Below, in pieces: positions 11,601 through 20,912 of a stretch of DNA of 64,000 bases (positions are counted from its first letter, which is position 1; every line of letters starts with the position of its first letter). Source of the DNA: Hippasteria phrygiana (taxonomy: Eukaryota > Echinodermata > Asteroidea > Valvatida > Goniasteridae); the NCBI GenBank assembly GCA_037893225.1, contig JAZGUH010000421.1, forward strand, positions 310,001 to 374,000, written 5' to 3'. The notes under the pieces were generated by a model, which was not told where the DNA came from, did no database searches, and saw nothing but the letters and a program-made list of their open reading frames with translations. The translations under genes were made by a program, and so were the position numbers.

Positions 11601-14600
11601 TGTTACATGAAATAACTGAAGCAAATGTAATAGTACTTTTAAAGATATGGATAAATGTCACACACTGTGTCTTAAAAAATGGCCCAAGTCTATCTATAGA
11701 ACACATAGAATGGTCAATGACAAATATTTATTTAAAGAATAAACAGACACCTTTGGATGCTATGCTAATTCCTATGAGGTGCAATAGTGTCCAGGGAATA
11801 AAAAGGTCATAAGGCCTTTTCACGCTATGTACGTTCGACCCGTGTTGAAATCTACACAGGTCCGACCCGTGTAGACTTCTTAAAATTTCAACACGGGTAA
11901 ATTACGCTGCCTTTTCACACTACTCAACGCAGCGCCAGCATTTTTGCTACACGTGTAATGTTTCAACCCGTGTATTGTACGGTTGTTTCACACTACACAC
12001 ACGGCCAGCCGTTCAACACGGGTCGAATCGGAAAATCCCCCATACTGCATTCTGGTCATTCCGTCGAGCTGGCTTTGATGGAGCTGTCGGCCCAAATAGC
12101 CAACATAGCATTCACCTCCTCCTCACTCCATGTCGGTCTTTTGTCTGATTTGGGGCCCATTTTCTCTGACATATCGGAGTAAAAAGAATCTCATGAAAGT
12201 ACAATGTAGCATGCACAATTGAAATGAAACGCGTGTTACATGTATGGTGCGCGTGCATGCGCAATGCCGCAGGTCAGAGGTTATTTGTTTGTTCGTTGCT
12301 GAATTAACAACTATAGGTGTGGTGCTGTGCACACGCATGCACTCCGATCTGCGGTTACATGGGTCGAACTCAACCCGGAGGCGTTCATACATCTACGACT
12401 TTCAACACAGGTCGAACTTCTCTACACGGGTCGAGAGCTCTTAACCCACCTCCCGAGCAGGGTTGAGTTTCAACACGGGTTGAGTGCTCTACACGGGTCA
12501 GTGCCGTGTTGAAATGTTGCAGTGTGAAAAGTTCAGTCTAGTTAACACGGGTCAGACCCGGGTCCAACACCGAGATTTTTCGTAGTGTGAAAAGGCCTAT
12601 AGATTGCAGGGCTTGAAATGAATGACGGCCACGACGGCCAGTGCCGTCGTTGCCTTCTTACTGGCCAAGGTGCCCCACAAAAAATCTCCGTCTTCACGGC
12701 CAGTTTTGCCTTGCCCCATATTTACCTTGGCCGTTGTGCCCTTTCTGCAATAACATCCATAAGCCTATTTTTACACACATTATATTTATATTTCGATGTC
12801 ATGCCAGGCCAATTGGTGTTCCTAAAATCTCGCTGCACATCACCTAAACGCCGACGATCACGAGCACGGGGCATGTGAACCACATGTCACACCTGGTAAA
12901 CCATACGGTGTATACACAAACTGAATCTGGCTTGGCGATTCCCCACATCATACAGCACACACATACACGTACAATGTACACATCACATACTATATATATA
13001 ATACACAAACTGAATCTTGTCCAGTAGTTCCGGAGTGTGCCGATACTTCAAGCAGCGACACCCCCACTGCAAGAATAAATGTCTGTGTTCATACGCACAC
13101 ATACATGTACCAGCAGGAGTACATGTACAATGTATATTGTAGGTACGGCAGATCTTACATGTATGTGCAAAGTCAACTGACTTTCTTTTTCTCAGTACCT
13201 GCACGCGCGGTGCACAATACGCATTGATGTTCATGTACGAGGCAAACAACACGTGTCACGCATGGTCAAAAGTTTTTGATGATAAATAAGTCTTCCCTTT
13301 AGTTAAATAAATCAGAATCGATTAAAGCGGGCAGACCCAAAGCCAATTGGAGAAATCAGCCAGCAAATGCAAGAAAATGTATTTCTTTTTCGGGTACGTA
13401 CACTGCTGGGCGTAAGAAAAAATACAACATTTCAAAATTCACATTTAGCCTCCGTGCCCTTTCTGCAGATATAATTTGGACTTGGTGCCCTCCATAATTT
13501 TGCTTCATCCAAGGCCAAAAGTGGCCTTGCCCTAAAAATTACCAAATTCAAGGCCTGATAGAATGTTTTCAAAGAAAGCAAATATGTATTTCATACAAAG
13601 AATGTTTTCAATTATATTGCAGCATAACAGTGGATATTTTGTAATGTAAAACATAATGAGATGAGTTGATGATGATTTTTTATTCATAAATACCTCAGCG
13701 AGTTTCACTATCCCTATTGGTCGAGAGCCTGTGACGTGGGTGTGTTTAAACAGTTGTTTAAACACGGCTGGAAGTTGTTTAAACACGGCGCGGTTTGAAA
13801 CATTTTTTTCCCGGTGTCACACGAAATGTAGAGTCCTACAAAATCTGCTCCATTTTATTGGTTGAACACTCGAGCGACCAGTCACTCTCCTAATAACGCA
13901 AGCGCAATACTACCGATGCGTCCGTATTTAGAGTCCATAATTTCACGCTACACCGGCACTGCTGCGTTCTTGCACCACCTGGCGAGCGCGTCGCGCGCGC
14001 GTCAATTTCCATATAAGGACTTGTTTACCACTACTCGCGGGTGGCACGAACCATTAAATAGCTGAAGGGGTGTTTTAAAAACCAAGGTAAAACAAATTAA
14101 ACAAAATCATTGGAAATTTATAATTTTTGGTGGTTTTTGCTTAATTATACAAAAAAGGTATTTTATGAATGGGAATAAATATGTGCTGGGCCGGTTTTAA
14201 ACGTACGTTTAAAACCGCCTTGGGGCCTGGACGCTGATAATGACCCTCGCCTTCGCCCAAGGCGGTTTTAAACGTACGTTTAAAACCGGCCCAGCACATA
14301 TTTATTCCCTTATTAAAATTGAATAGCAGGGTAAGAATTTTGTTTATTTAAATTGGGACTGCTTTTTCAATAATGATTTGAGTGATTGGATATTTTATTA
14401 AATTTTGTGATGTGATTTTTAATCGGATGTTTAAAAAGGGTCAGACAATTTATTTTAAAAGGGGTTTATTTACATATTTTATGAAGGGAATCAGCTACAT
14501 TTTTGTATTCTTTTTTGCCAGACCAAAACACCAAGGGGCCAGACCACAACAATTTACCCTTGGTGTTTTGGTCTGGCAAAAAAAGAATCATTAACCCTAA

Positions 14601-17075
14601 CAGCCCAAGGCTTTTTACTAGAATCCTTCCCTAACCACACAAACTCCAACACTGTGTACTAAACCAATGGCACATTCTTTGTACCTGGACAAAATCAGGG
14701 CATCAAGTCCCATGCAAAGTGATGGTGCCAAGGCTCTACAGTACCCAATCACACAAAATTCAACACAAATGGGGTGTTTGATTTTGGCAGGTTAGGGAAG
14801 GTTAGGGTTAATCAACTGCCAGCATTGTTTTGTACACAGCTCGTTTGTGCATGCTCCAAAATTGCATCTTTTTTCGGGCGAAAGATTTTACTTTAATACT
14901 CCTCACCAAAATTGATCAGGAACAGCAAAATCTTACAAAATAACCAACCCTCCTTGATAACAACGGTCTAAAGTCTAAACATGTGGCACAACCAGTTATT
15001 TCAAAATTTATGTTAGCAAAATCTGTAAAAAATGAGGCAGAAATCAACATGTACCCCGGTAATATGTATGTGAACACTGAGTTACCATACACTGTGCACT
15101 GTGCCAAGAACATCTCTTAACACAGAAAACACAAACTTTCTTCCCCTATATTTCACAAAAATTCCCCAACAAAATTCTCAAATTTAAAGGTTGTGCCAAC
15201 AAATACAATTCTGAACACAGATGGATTTTCCAAGATTTGCAGTTTTTGAAATTTTGAAAATCGCTTCACTGTTAGTGTTACCCATAATGCATTTTATCGA
15301 AATTTGTAATTATCTTGTAGTTGGCCTCTTAGACGTGAAAAATGCCAGTCAAAATTCTTGTTTCCCCTGCCTGGCATGTATTGTAGTCAACATTCATCGT
15401 TTTTTATTGACTTTATTAAGTTTTCTTGATAGAAAATAATCTCATACTCATAGTCATAGGTATGTCACAGATTAGTCCCAGTAACTAGGACCCTTCATAT
15501 CGCCTTTTTTAACATTTGGACATGAACTGGCGATAGTAGGGTCCTAGCGAATTGTGCACAAAAAACGGCACGGTTGCAAAATCGACAACATTCACATGAC
15601 ATTAGGCTCCAAAAACATGGTAAAAACATTCCAAACGAGAAAAAAAGTTACCCCGATTAGATCTATACATTCATGTCATTCCCTAAGGCCGCTTAAATTG
15701 TTCTCAACAACCGTTAATTTGACCAAAAAAATCATGATTGTTTACCGCTGAAATTTGCCAGGCACCGTTCGCCATCGAATTTTTGGTTAAGCCCGGTTCG
15801 GACCGACTCGGCTCGGGAGGGCGCGTCTGACGTCGCAGTCATGCAAACAACAAATCACGCATTATCAACGACTGTTTCATGGTACCATCTTCCAATGGGT
15901 CGTCTACAACTTGGTTGTATTAAAAGCCCATACTGTCGCACGTACATGTATCGCACCATGAAACAGTCGTTGATAATGCGTGATTTGTTGTTTGCATGAC
16001 TGCGACGTCAGACGCGCCCTCCCGAGCCGAGTCGGTCCGAACCGGGCTTAACCAAAAATTCGATGGCGAACGGTGCCTGGCAAATTTCAGCGGTAAACAA
16101 TCATGATTTTTTTGGTCAAATTAACGGTTGTTGAGAACAATTTAAGCGGCCTTAGGGAATGACATGAATGTATAGATCTAATCGGGGTAACTTTTTTTCT
16201 CGTTTGGAATGTTTTTACCATGTTTTTGGAGCCTAATGTCATGTGAATGTTGTCGATTTTGCAACCGTGCCGTTTTTTGTGCACAATTCGCTAGGACCCT
16301 ACTATCGCCAGTTCATGTCCAAATGTTAAAAAAGGCGATATGAAGGGTCCTAGTTACTGGGACTAGTCACAGATTAAAATATTTTGGCAAGTGAATTTAC
16401 TGACTTGCCGTTTTCGTCGAAAGATTTTCATGCACGTTTAAGACAGTTCCGGATCACCACCGTTTGCAATTTGCAATTTGCAATTGTGAATTTCCCCATC
16501 GGTCCACGTCACTCACTGACGTATCATTTCGATATTTTTTGGTACTGTACACTCATAATATAAATAACTCTTGCATGAGATGCTTATATTAAATCCAAGG
16601 CCAACAATGTATTTGTTTGCCTTGTTCCGGCGAGTCTGTTGTTTTTTTGTTTTAAGCTGATGATTGTTTAGTAATGTTTCGCCCGGACTCTCTGGCCCAA
16701 TGCAGGCTGCTGAAAGCGCACAGCACACGCATGAAGGCGCACACGCGATCGAGGTGGTCAGCGTACAATGTACGCGTGATCCGGAACTGTTGCAACATGT
16801 TGCAAACGATCCGGAACAGTCGCGTTTTAATCCTGTACAAAAACCTTTAAATTGAGTCTATTTAGACATGTTTGGTTTTAAGATGAAGAAGAGGTATTTT
16901 ACTACGAAGTGATGTCACTCGGACACAGAAATTCCGAACACCAGCGAGAGTACAGCGGTTTGTACAAAAAGTGATCCGGAACTGTCGCACTCACTGCATA
17001 CGAACGTGTGTTCTTGTGTTCGTGAAGTTGTTCCCGACTTACCTGCTGAGGTGGCTTTCCTTCCGTTTCAGACAT
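2533..17075 (-). CDS. SECISBP2L: SECISBP2/SECISBP2L-like protein, N-terminal 693 codons, 7 exons, partial
   Basis: Known role of the family: binds SECIS elements in selenoprotein mRNAs and recruits the Sec elongation factor so that UGA is read as selenocysteine. Exons, 5' to 3': 17075-17043, 9810-9545, 8318-7940, 7577-7448, 6872-5881, 2992-2831, 2649-2533. All junctions are GT-AG, phases agree throughout, and the total is 2079 nt. Family signatures seen: SLSAEVEPFIP near residue 14 (vertebrate SBP2 has a similar LSADVKPFVP), CYPFVQD near residue 95, a basic RKKKKDRKR stretch, a proline run followed by DFPELPLG and SYSAILQQ in exon 5, and PIEYDLGDMLAALE at the end of exon 7. The SECIS-interacting and L7Ae-type RNA-binding domains are missing because the gene runs off the left edge. 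Family assignment is firm; SECISBP2 versus SECISBP2L is unresolved, so the symbol is provisional. Confidence 0.88.
2831..2992 (-). CDS. SECISBP2L: SECISBP2-like exon 6
   Basis: The exon is 162 nt, phase 0 to 0, flanked by GTGTGTACAG and GCTAAG|GTATTC. It encodes an acidic start (EVSPEVESTDANHGD) followed by a basic alanine-rich helix (NARKRRKKAILAAQAAAK). Confidence 0.8.
2993..5880. other. intron of the SECISBP2-like gene, TACATGTA-rich
   Basis: No exon is seen. From about 3660 to 4650 the sequence is dense in TACATGTA and GTACATGTAC palindromes. From about 5375 to 5660 several copies of AATCCAACAAAATTTG-like sequence occur in both orientations, suggesting an old inverted-repeat element. Confidence 0.6.
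5881..6872 (-). CDS. SECISBP2L: SECISBP2-like exon 5 (large, disordered, basic and proline-rich)
   Basis: A 992-nt exon with acceptor TTCTTTGTCTAG and donor CAACAG|GTGAGT. It begins FPDEIANKTLAEKPS, continues with a basic RRHKSKPRRR patch, long Gln/His/Pro-rich stretches, a lysine-rich KRKKKKDRKRAGKTQ patch, a run of prolines, then DMSDFPELPLG and SYSAILQQ. The basic patches could be nuclear localisation signals (inference). The frame reads on for about 40 codons past the donor into the intron, including a hydrophobic stretch that is not part of the protein. Confidence 0.88.
7030..7195 (+). repeat. SINE 3' end remnant
   Basis: The segment around GGAATCATTTATGGGCCTGA and the following AGGTATAATAGAGTGC resembles the segment at about 34620-34680, and both end in an ATT-rich tail. 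Shared core plus ATT tail in two introns fits a dispersed SINE family. Confidence 0.5.
7448..7577 (-). CDS. SECISBP2L: SECISBP2-like exon 4 (Ser/Arg-rich)
   Basis: A 130-nt exon between GTCCACAG and CAAACAG|GTCATC. It encodes a Ser/Arg-rich stretch (SSSRDRHFPGSHSSRDRSS) and ends MDIGCQT. Entry at phase 0 and exit at phase 1 are exactly what the neighbouring exons require, and the splice creates the codon for D in CQTDFPDE. The donor is weak (GTCATC), so this exon could be regulated or alternatively used; that is inference. Confidence 0.75.
7940..8318 (-). CDS. SECISBP2L: SECISBP2-like exon 3 (Pro/Gln/Tyr-rich)
   Basis: The exon is 379 nt, entered at phase 2 after a pyrimidine-rich tract ending CTTTTTCTCAG and leaving at phase 0 (AGG|GTACAT). 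It encodes a low-complexity segment rich in proline, glutamine and tyrosine with no catalytic motif, as expected for the disordered N-terminal half of this family. The reading frame continues into the intron for a few codons, so a naive ORF overstates the exon on both sides. Confidence 0.82.
8425..8848. mobile_element. palindromic MITE, copy 1
   Basis: Two imperfect arms of about 210 bp fold back on each other, meeting near the GTGTCTAGCACTAGGAAC segment. The same element occurs in reverse orientation at 62318-62776. Shared blocks include TTTGTCTAAAAGT, GCTGCGGGCAGCAAACAATT and AAGTGACTTTTGAGA. No coding capacity is seen. It lies in an intron of the SECISBP2-like gene, and no clear target duplication could be read. 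Confidence 0.75.
9545..9810 (-). CDS. SECISBP2L: SECISBP2-like exon 2
   Basis: The acceptor is TTGTTTCTTTCAG and the donor AAGACAG|GTGAGT; the exon is 266 nt, phase 0 to phase 2. It carries LSAEVEPFIPG and ends in CYPFVQD. Both resemble the conserved N-terminal motifs of vertebrate SBP2 (LSADVKPFVP and YYPFVQE), the strongest evidence for family identity in the window. Confidence 0.88.
10505..11515. repeat. inverted-repeat cluster around GTAACATGGACACCATG
   Basis: GACGTAACATGGACACCATG occurs at about 10507 and 10910; its reverse form GTCCATGTTACGTC occurs at about 11307 and 11484. CAGTGTCCAAATA-type blocks occur at about 10860 and 11237, with a reverse copy near 11354. The arrangement suggests overlapping or nested fold-back elements whose borders I cannot define; a TTAA element is inserted within it. 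Confidence 0.5.
10561..10781. mobile_element. TTAA-flanked 213-bp MITE, family A copy 1 (piggyBac-type)
   Basis: TTAA at 10561-10564 and 10778-10781 brackets 213 bp beginning CCCTAACAGCCCAAGG and ending GGTTAGGG. A TTAA target with CCC termini is characteristic of piggyBac-superfamily non-autonomous elements. It has the same length as copies 2 and 3 and differs by only a few bases. Confidence 0.85.
11812..12598. mobile_element. PIF/Harbinger-type element, 787 bp
   Basis: Terminal inverted repeats AGGCCTTTTCACGCTA and TAGTGTGAAAAGGCCT are flanked by ATA at 11809-11811 and 12599-12601, a 3-bp target duplication. The interior is full of CAACACGGGT/ACCCGTGT motifs in both orientations and includes a Myb/SANT-like ORF remnant. 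A 3-bp duplication together with a Myb-like protein supports PIF/Harbinger; no transposase is recognisable. Confidence 0.8.
12056..12172 (-). pseudogene. Myb/SANT-like DNA-binding ORF remnant inside the Harbinger-type element
   Basis: ATG at 12172-12170 opens 38 codons ending in TGA. The segment RPTWSEEEVNAMLAIWAD matches the first helix of Myb/SANT-like (trihelix-type) domains, the second protein encoded by PIF/Harbinger transposons. Only the start of the domain remains, so it is a fragment, not a working gene. Confidence 0.65.
14171..14309. mobile_element. fold-back MITE with 54-bp perfect arms
   Basis: The left arm 14171-14224 and right arm 14256-14309 are exact reverse complements around a 31-bp loop. 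Each arm also contains its own palindrome, GGTTTTAAACGTACGTTTAAAACC in spirit (TTTTAAACGTACGTTTAAAA core). No target duplication is evident. Confidence 0.85.
14507..14588. mobile_element. short fold-back element with CCAGACCAAAACACCAAGG arms
   Basis: ATTCTTTTTTGCCAGACC at the left and GGTCTGGCAAAAAAAGAAT at the right form near-perfect arms of about 30 bp. It ends two bases before the TTAA of a family A element, so the two insertions are adjacent. Confidence 0.75.
14591..14811. mobile_element. TTAA-flanked 213-bp MITE, family A copy 2
   Basis: TTAA at 14591-14594 and 14808-14811 brackets 213 bp, nearly identical to the copies at 10561 and 46025 and in the same orientation. Confidence 0.85.
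14896..15240. repeat. dispersed repeat, inverted relative to 25190-25545
   Basis: The two segments are diverged reverse complements; for example both encode the chance peptide ISASFFTD in opposite orientations. Both contain blocks such as CAACCTTTAAATTT and TTTGTTGGGGAATTTTTGTG, or their complements. Element type unknown. Confidence 0.6.
15473..16365. mobile_element. 893-bp palindromic element with 411-bp arms and 9-bp target duplication
   Basis: The left arm 15473-15883 and right arm 15955-16365 appear to be exact reverse complements around a 71-bp loop; the same 65-codon frame reads identically from each arm. The termini are TAGTCCCAGTAAC and its complement. GTCACAGAT flanks both sides (15464-15472 and 16366-16374). 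A 9-bp duplication with very long terminal repeats suggests a Mutator-like (MULE) non-autonomous or fold-back element; no transposase is present. Confidence 0.9.
16445..16985. promoter_or_regulatory. four copies of GTGATCCGGAACTG near the SECISBP2-like start
   Basis: The 14-mer occurs at 16777-16790 and 16972-16985 on the plus strand, at 16445-16458 in reverse, and with small changes at 16808-16821. The CCGGAA core is an ETS-factor site. Because the gene runs leftwards these lie just inside the first intron, 90-630 bp from the start codon. Regulatory function is inference. Confidence 0.45.
17043..17075 (-). CDS. SECISBP2L: SECISBP2-like exon 1 (start codon, MSETEGKPPQQ)
   Basis: Eleven codons run from ATG at 17075-17073 to a consensus donor (CAG|GTAAGT). 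An in-frame TAA sits directly before the ATG, fixing the start. Phase 0 at the donor matches the phase 0 acceptor of exon 2 at 9810, giving MSETEGKPPQQ followed by GTSLSAEVEP. This parallels the short acidic N-terminus of vertebrate SBP2. The exon is far below normal ORF-size cut-offs. Confidence 0.78.
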
Positions 17076-17400
17076 TTAAATTGCCTTCTCAGGCACAATC
17101 ATTATGAAGGGCCAGCATTCGTGTTGAATCTTTAGCTATTTTCCGTGACAAAATGTGGCATTTCCATAGAAACCTTCTCCGGATTCTGTATGTAATTACA
17201 CACAAGACCAAAGCGGAAAACTACAACCTGGGTGTGGACATGTTGACATCACTGTTCCCTCTCGCGCGCCGAGAGTCTCATAATGTACTACTACTAGTAC
17301 CGGGGATACCAGTGAAACAGGCTCACAGCGCAGCGCAGCGCAGCACAGGCATGGAATTCATAATGTTTGTTCGGATACGTTTGAAGCGATCATAATAATA
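17076..17400 (-). promoter_or_regulatory. probable promoter and 5' UTR of the SECISBP2-like gene
   Basis: The sequence upstream of the ATG at 17075 is richer in CpG than its surroundings (for example CTCGCGCGCCGAGAG near 17265 and GCGCAGCGCAGCGCAGC near 17330). No TATA box at a convincing distance is seen. The transcription start cannot be located from sequence alone. Confidence 0.4.
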
Positions 17401-19320
17401 ATTTTAAAGGAGCGCTCATTATTATACACGGGGAGGGGGGGGGGGTACCGCCCATCCCTTTTTTAAAGTTAAGTAAAAAAGTTGAGAATAAAAGCAATGT
17501 CTGTGAAAGGTTTCAAAACCAGTCCCCGCCCACCATCTTGCCCCAACCCCAATGTCAATGTGGTGTCTTGATAGGTATACTGCTGGGGGCACCAAGGGGG
17601 ACGTATTCCTTGCCCCATTGTTCCTTCCTTCATGATCTGACGCCCCAAGTCTAGTTCAGCTACCCCCGGGGTATATTATAATGGTAGATTGCAGCAGTGC
17701 GTGCAGCTAGCTAGCTGTGTACAAAATGTTAAGTTTATGTCATTTCCCCCGCCGAAGTGAGTGCCCCACTAAACCAAGAAAAATCGGTGCGCTTGTGTGC
17801 CCTGGTATGATAGACTCTACATGATTTTGTAGTTCATTCACAAGTATTATTTTACTGTCATGTCGTGTTCAGCATGATTTTAGCATTTTTCCTATTTATT
17901 GCTAAGTAGTTTGCTTTTGGATGCTATAATTACGGCAGAAATTGGCCGGATATCCCCCAATTTAATCTCGTTGGTTAGTATTAAAGCTAATCTATTACCA
18001 AGGTCAGTCAGCGGTGTTGTGGCGTAACAGGGTGAAATTTCGGGGGGGGGGGGGGGGAGACCTAGGGGTGCACACATTTTTTTTCAAGAGGGAACTGAAA
18101 TAAACTGCAGCTTGTGTATATACTTTTTTAGGCAAGTTCAAGATTTCAAATGGGGGCACCCGGGGAAACGGATATCAGATGGGGGAAATTCCCCCGTGGG
18201 TTGACACATTTTTTCAAGAGGGCACTCAAAGTATACATAATTATACTGCAGCTTTACGGTGCACTTTTTTGAACATTTCAAGATTTCAATTGGGGGAACG
18301 GGAGGGGGTACAGATGTCAGCTGGGGGCGTTCCCTCTGTGCGCCCCCCCCCCTCGTAGTTACGCCACTGCAGCGGCGTAGCCAAGGGGCGTGGGGGGCAT
18401 CCCCCCCCCCCCCCCCCGATAAAAGAAATCCACCCCAGTCTCCCCCAAGTCTCTCCCACTGAAAATTTCGCAAACGGAGAAAACAATAATATTATTAGGA
18501 AAAATACTGTGAGTACCCACTCCCCCTTCCCCTGGGAGCGGAGAGACCCCAAACGTGTAAAAAAAAGTGGGGGGGGGCGGGGGACTGGAGACAATATGGG
18601 GGGGGGGGGTGCTTTTCATGACTACATGATCTGGTCACCCTATGTACATTGTGTAGGCTGTATACATCCATGGAGAAATAAAAGTCAATGGCACATTTTG
18701 CCTGACAACACAACGGTGACATTTTGTTTTCCTTTTCTTTTTAAATACATTTTGCCTATTAGAAAGTTACCGTAGATAACCTCGAACAAAACAGCATTGT
18801 TTTGTTCCTCACCACACAAATCTAGGGGGGGGGGGGTGATACAATGGCCCATCAGGATTTACGTCCTTAAGGCATTTGTTGCTCATCGCAAAAGTTTATT
18901 CCTGTGATGTCCGGAAACAGCGCTGCAGAAACTATTCCCCTTTGACCGACCCCTCCCCCCCCCCCCCCATCCCACCCCAATTTGCCACGCCCCCGGCCCC
19001 ATCTCCGTCATCCACATCAAACCCGTCTTTCGGGTTTGTCAAGTACACGTAGTACCTTTAATGTACGTTGCCACGCTTTTACACCACAATGGATCCGAAC
19101 AGATGATGCCCGACTAGACTGGAAGCACCCGTCAACACTCGCATAATTGCGTGTGGCGCCTGACGACCACTAATCAGTGCTGATGACTATAGTCCCTGAA
19201 ATTTGGGTGCGAGGAACAGGGGTCCGGATTTTTTGTTTGGGCGGGGGGGGGGGGGGTGGGGGTGCACGGAATGTTTGGTTCCTGGGGACTCATTAGACTT
19301 GGTTTGTACGTTTCCCATTA
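17401..19320. repeat. poly-G/poly-C-rich intergenic stretch with degraded DNA-element ends
   Basis: Runs of 9 to 18 G or C occur near 17440, 18043, 18400, 18600, 18830, 18955 and 19245. Blocks GGCGTAACAGGG (18027), CTCGTAGTTACGCCACTG (18353) and CAGCGGCGTAGCCAAGGGG (18370) resemble hAT-type termini, and the segments near 18160 and 18285 repeat each other. Probably several decayed elements; no gene is seen. Confidence 0.5.
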
Positions 19321-19450
19321 ACCCAGGGGGTGGGGTGGGCAGGTGCGGAGGAACACTTTTGAAAGTGGGGGAATTTCCTTCTCTTGCCCTAATGTGACAT
19401 CAGTATCAATTATGCCAATTTAAAATATCTGACCAACACAAGATACATGC

Positions 19451-19512
19451 GTCTCGGTTGCCAGAGTGCTGTTGGCGTTCTAGAGGTCACAAGTTCAAAT
19501 CTCTTCCTGTCA
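19451..19512 (+). repeat. tRNA-derived SINE head remnant
   Basis: CTCGGTTGCCAGAGTGCTG resembles a tRNA A-box region and GGTCACAAGTTCAAATCTC a B-box region, spaced as in a tRNA. No intact acceptor stem is found, so this is a SINE or pseudogene rather than a tRNA gene. Confidence 0.5.
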
Positions 19513-20525
19513 AATTTTGTTAATGCTTGTTTTTTCTAAAAATCAAAAGCTTTACTGCTGACATAACCCAACAAAATTTTGAATTATAAAAAATATATAT
19601 ATATATATCTACTTTAATAGCCCACTACATAAATCTTGAGGTGACCTTGATCTCAGGACAGGTCAAACTTTATGGCTAAAAGAAGTCAACAAGTTTGGAG
19701 GATAAGTCTGATCAGGAGCAAGGAAACACATCGTAATTAACTCACACAACTGCCAGCTTCTCTTTAAATTAAAGGCTCGAGTATCACATGTGCAATGATT
19801 TCCAATTTAATGTCAAATAAACAATTACAGTGTATACAACAAAGCATGTTATGAAAAGTAATCTTTGCCAAACAAAGACAAAAAAATGAAATTCAGCCAA
19901 ATCCTGCAGTCTGCGTTTCCATGGCACCCACTGGGGTACAAGGAAGATCATGTATACATGTATGTGTACTGCATGTACATAGGAGTGAACATTTCTAGAC
20001 TTTCAAAGGTGCCTTTATATATTTTAGGAAATATACCTTGTAAATATAAAACATAAGATAACCAACATGTGGTGTGTTATACAGAAGGTTCTCAGGAAAC
20101 TTGCACTCCACAGTGGTTTAAAATTTTGAATGGAGAAAATACCTTTTCAACATTTTTAGCAATTGTTGCAATATTGTTAATTCATAAAAGACCAAACAAA
20201 ATCTAACAAATAAAGCAAAATTGTTTCTTACACAAAAACCTACAATACCAACATCTATTAAAACTCACTCCTTAAACATGGGCGTCTTCAATTTACAATC
20301 ACTTCAGCTGTAAGAATTTGTCAAACAGGAGGGGAGGTGTGGAGGATGTACCCACGCCCAGAATTTGAGACGTGACGGCCAATAACTTATACAATGTATC
20401 TTTTTAATGACTGGATTGTTTTAACCTATTTTTCAGCATTCAACATCAGCAGATTTTGAAAAGATTGGAAATGTAAAGAAAGGGAGAAAGGAACTTATTG
20501 CGACTGAAAATATTTGTGGGCAATA

Positions 20526-20791
20526 GAGTACCGAAGTCTGACGTCAGTTGCCGGGGCAATGGTTCTACGGAAGGCACTGTTTCAGAACCACCAAAACGAC
20601 ATCGTCATGTATTACTGAAAGCGCACTGGGCCTTACTGAATAGGCACAAGGCTTTATTGAATAGGCACAAGGCGTGACGATGTCATTTTGGTTGGTCTTT
20701 TTAAGTGCTTACCTGGTTCTACACACATGCAGTTTAGAATGTATTCTGGTTCCAAACATTGCATTGATTGACGTCATCACTTCGGTACTCT
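20526..20791. mobile_element. MITE with ATAGAGTACCGAAGT termini, copy 1
   Basis: AATAGAGTACCGAAGTCTGACGTCA at the left is mirrored by TGACGTCATCACTTCGGTACTCTATA at the right in spirit (core TAGAGTACCGAAGT). The interior has further inverted repeats, including CGACATCGTCA and TGACGATGTC. A related shorter copy is at 61528-61680. TA-rich borders could fit Tc1/mariner, but the superfamily is unresolved. Confidence 0.65.
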
Positions 20792-20823
20792 ATAACTTCA
20801 GAAACAGAGTTGTTGTCGAGTCC

Positions 20824-20912
20824 CTGCAAGTCCTTTCACAAGTCCTTTCACAAGTCCTTTCACAAGTCCTTTCACAAGTCCTTTCACAAGTCCTTTCACA
20901 AGTCCTTTCATA
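20824..20912 (+). repeat. 12-bp minisatellite (CAAGTCCTTTCA)n
   Basis: About seven perfect units of CAAGTCCTTTCA. A single diverged inverse motif (CTTGTGATGGACTTGCAGGG) follows at about 21010, suggesting that the array arose within an inverted repeat. Confidence 0.9.

Larger units (their letters stand above)
9811..17042. other. first intron of the SECISBP2-like gene (about 7.2 kb), transposon-rich
   Basis: Bounded by the exon 1 donor and exon 2 acceptor. It holds two TTAA-flanked 213-bp elements, a PIF/Harbinger-type element, a 54-bp-armed inverted repeat, a perfect 411-bp-armed palindrome and several older repeats, listed separately. No additional exon is needed, since the flanking phases already match. 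Confidence 0.7.

Noticed and set aside
15554..16284. Two identical 65-codon proteins on opposite strands
   Set aside because: They are the same stretch seen in both arms of the perfect palindrome; no homology or gene structure.
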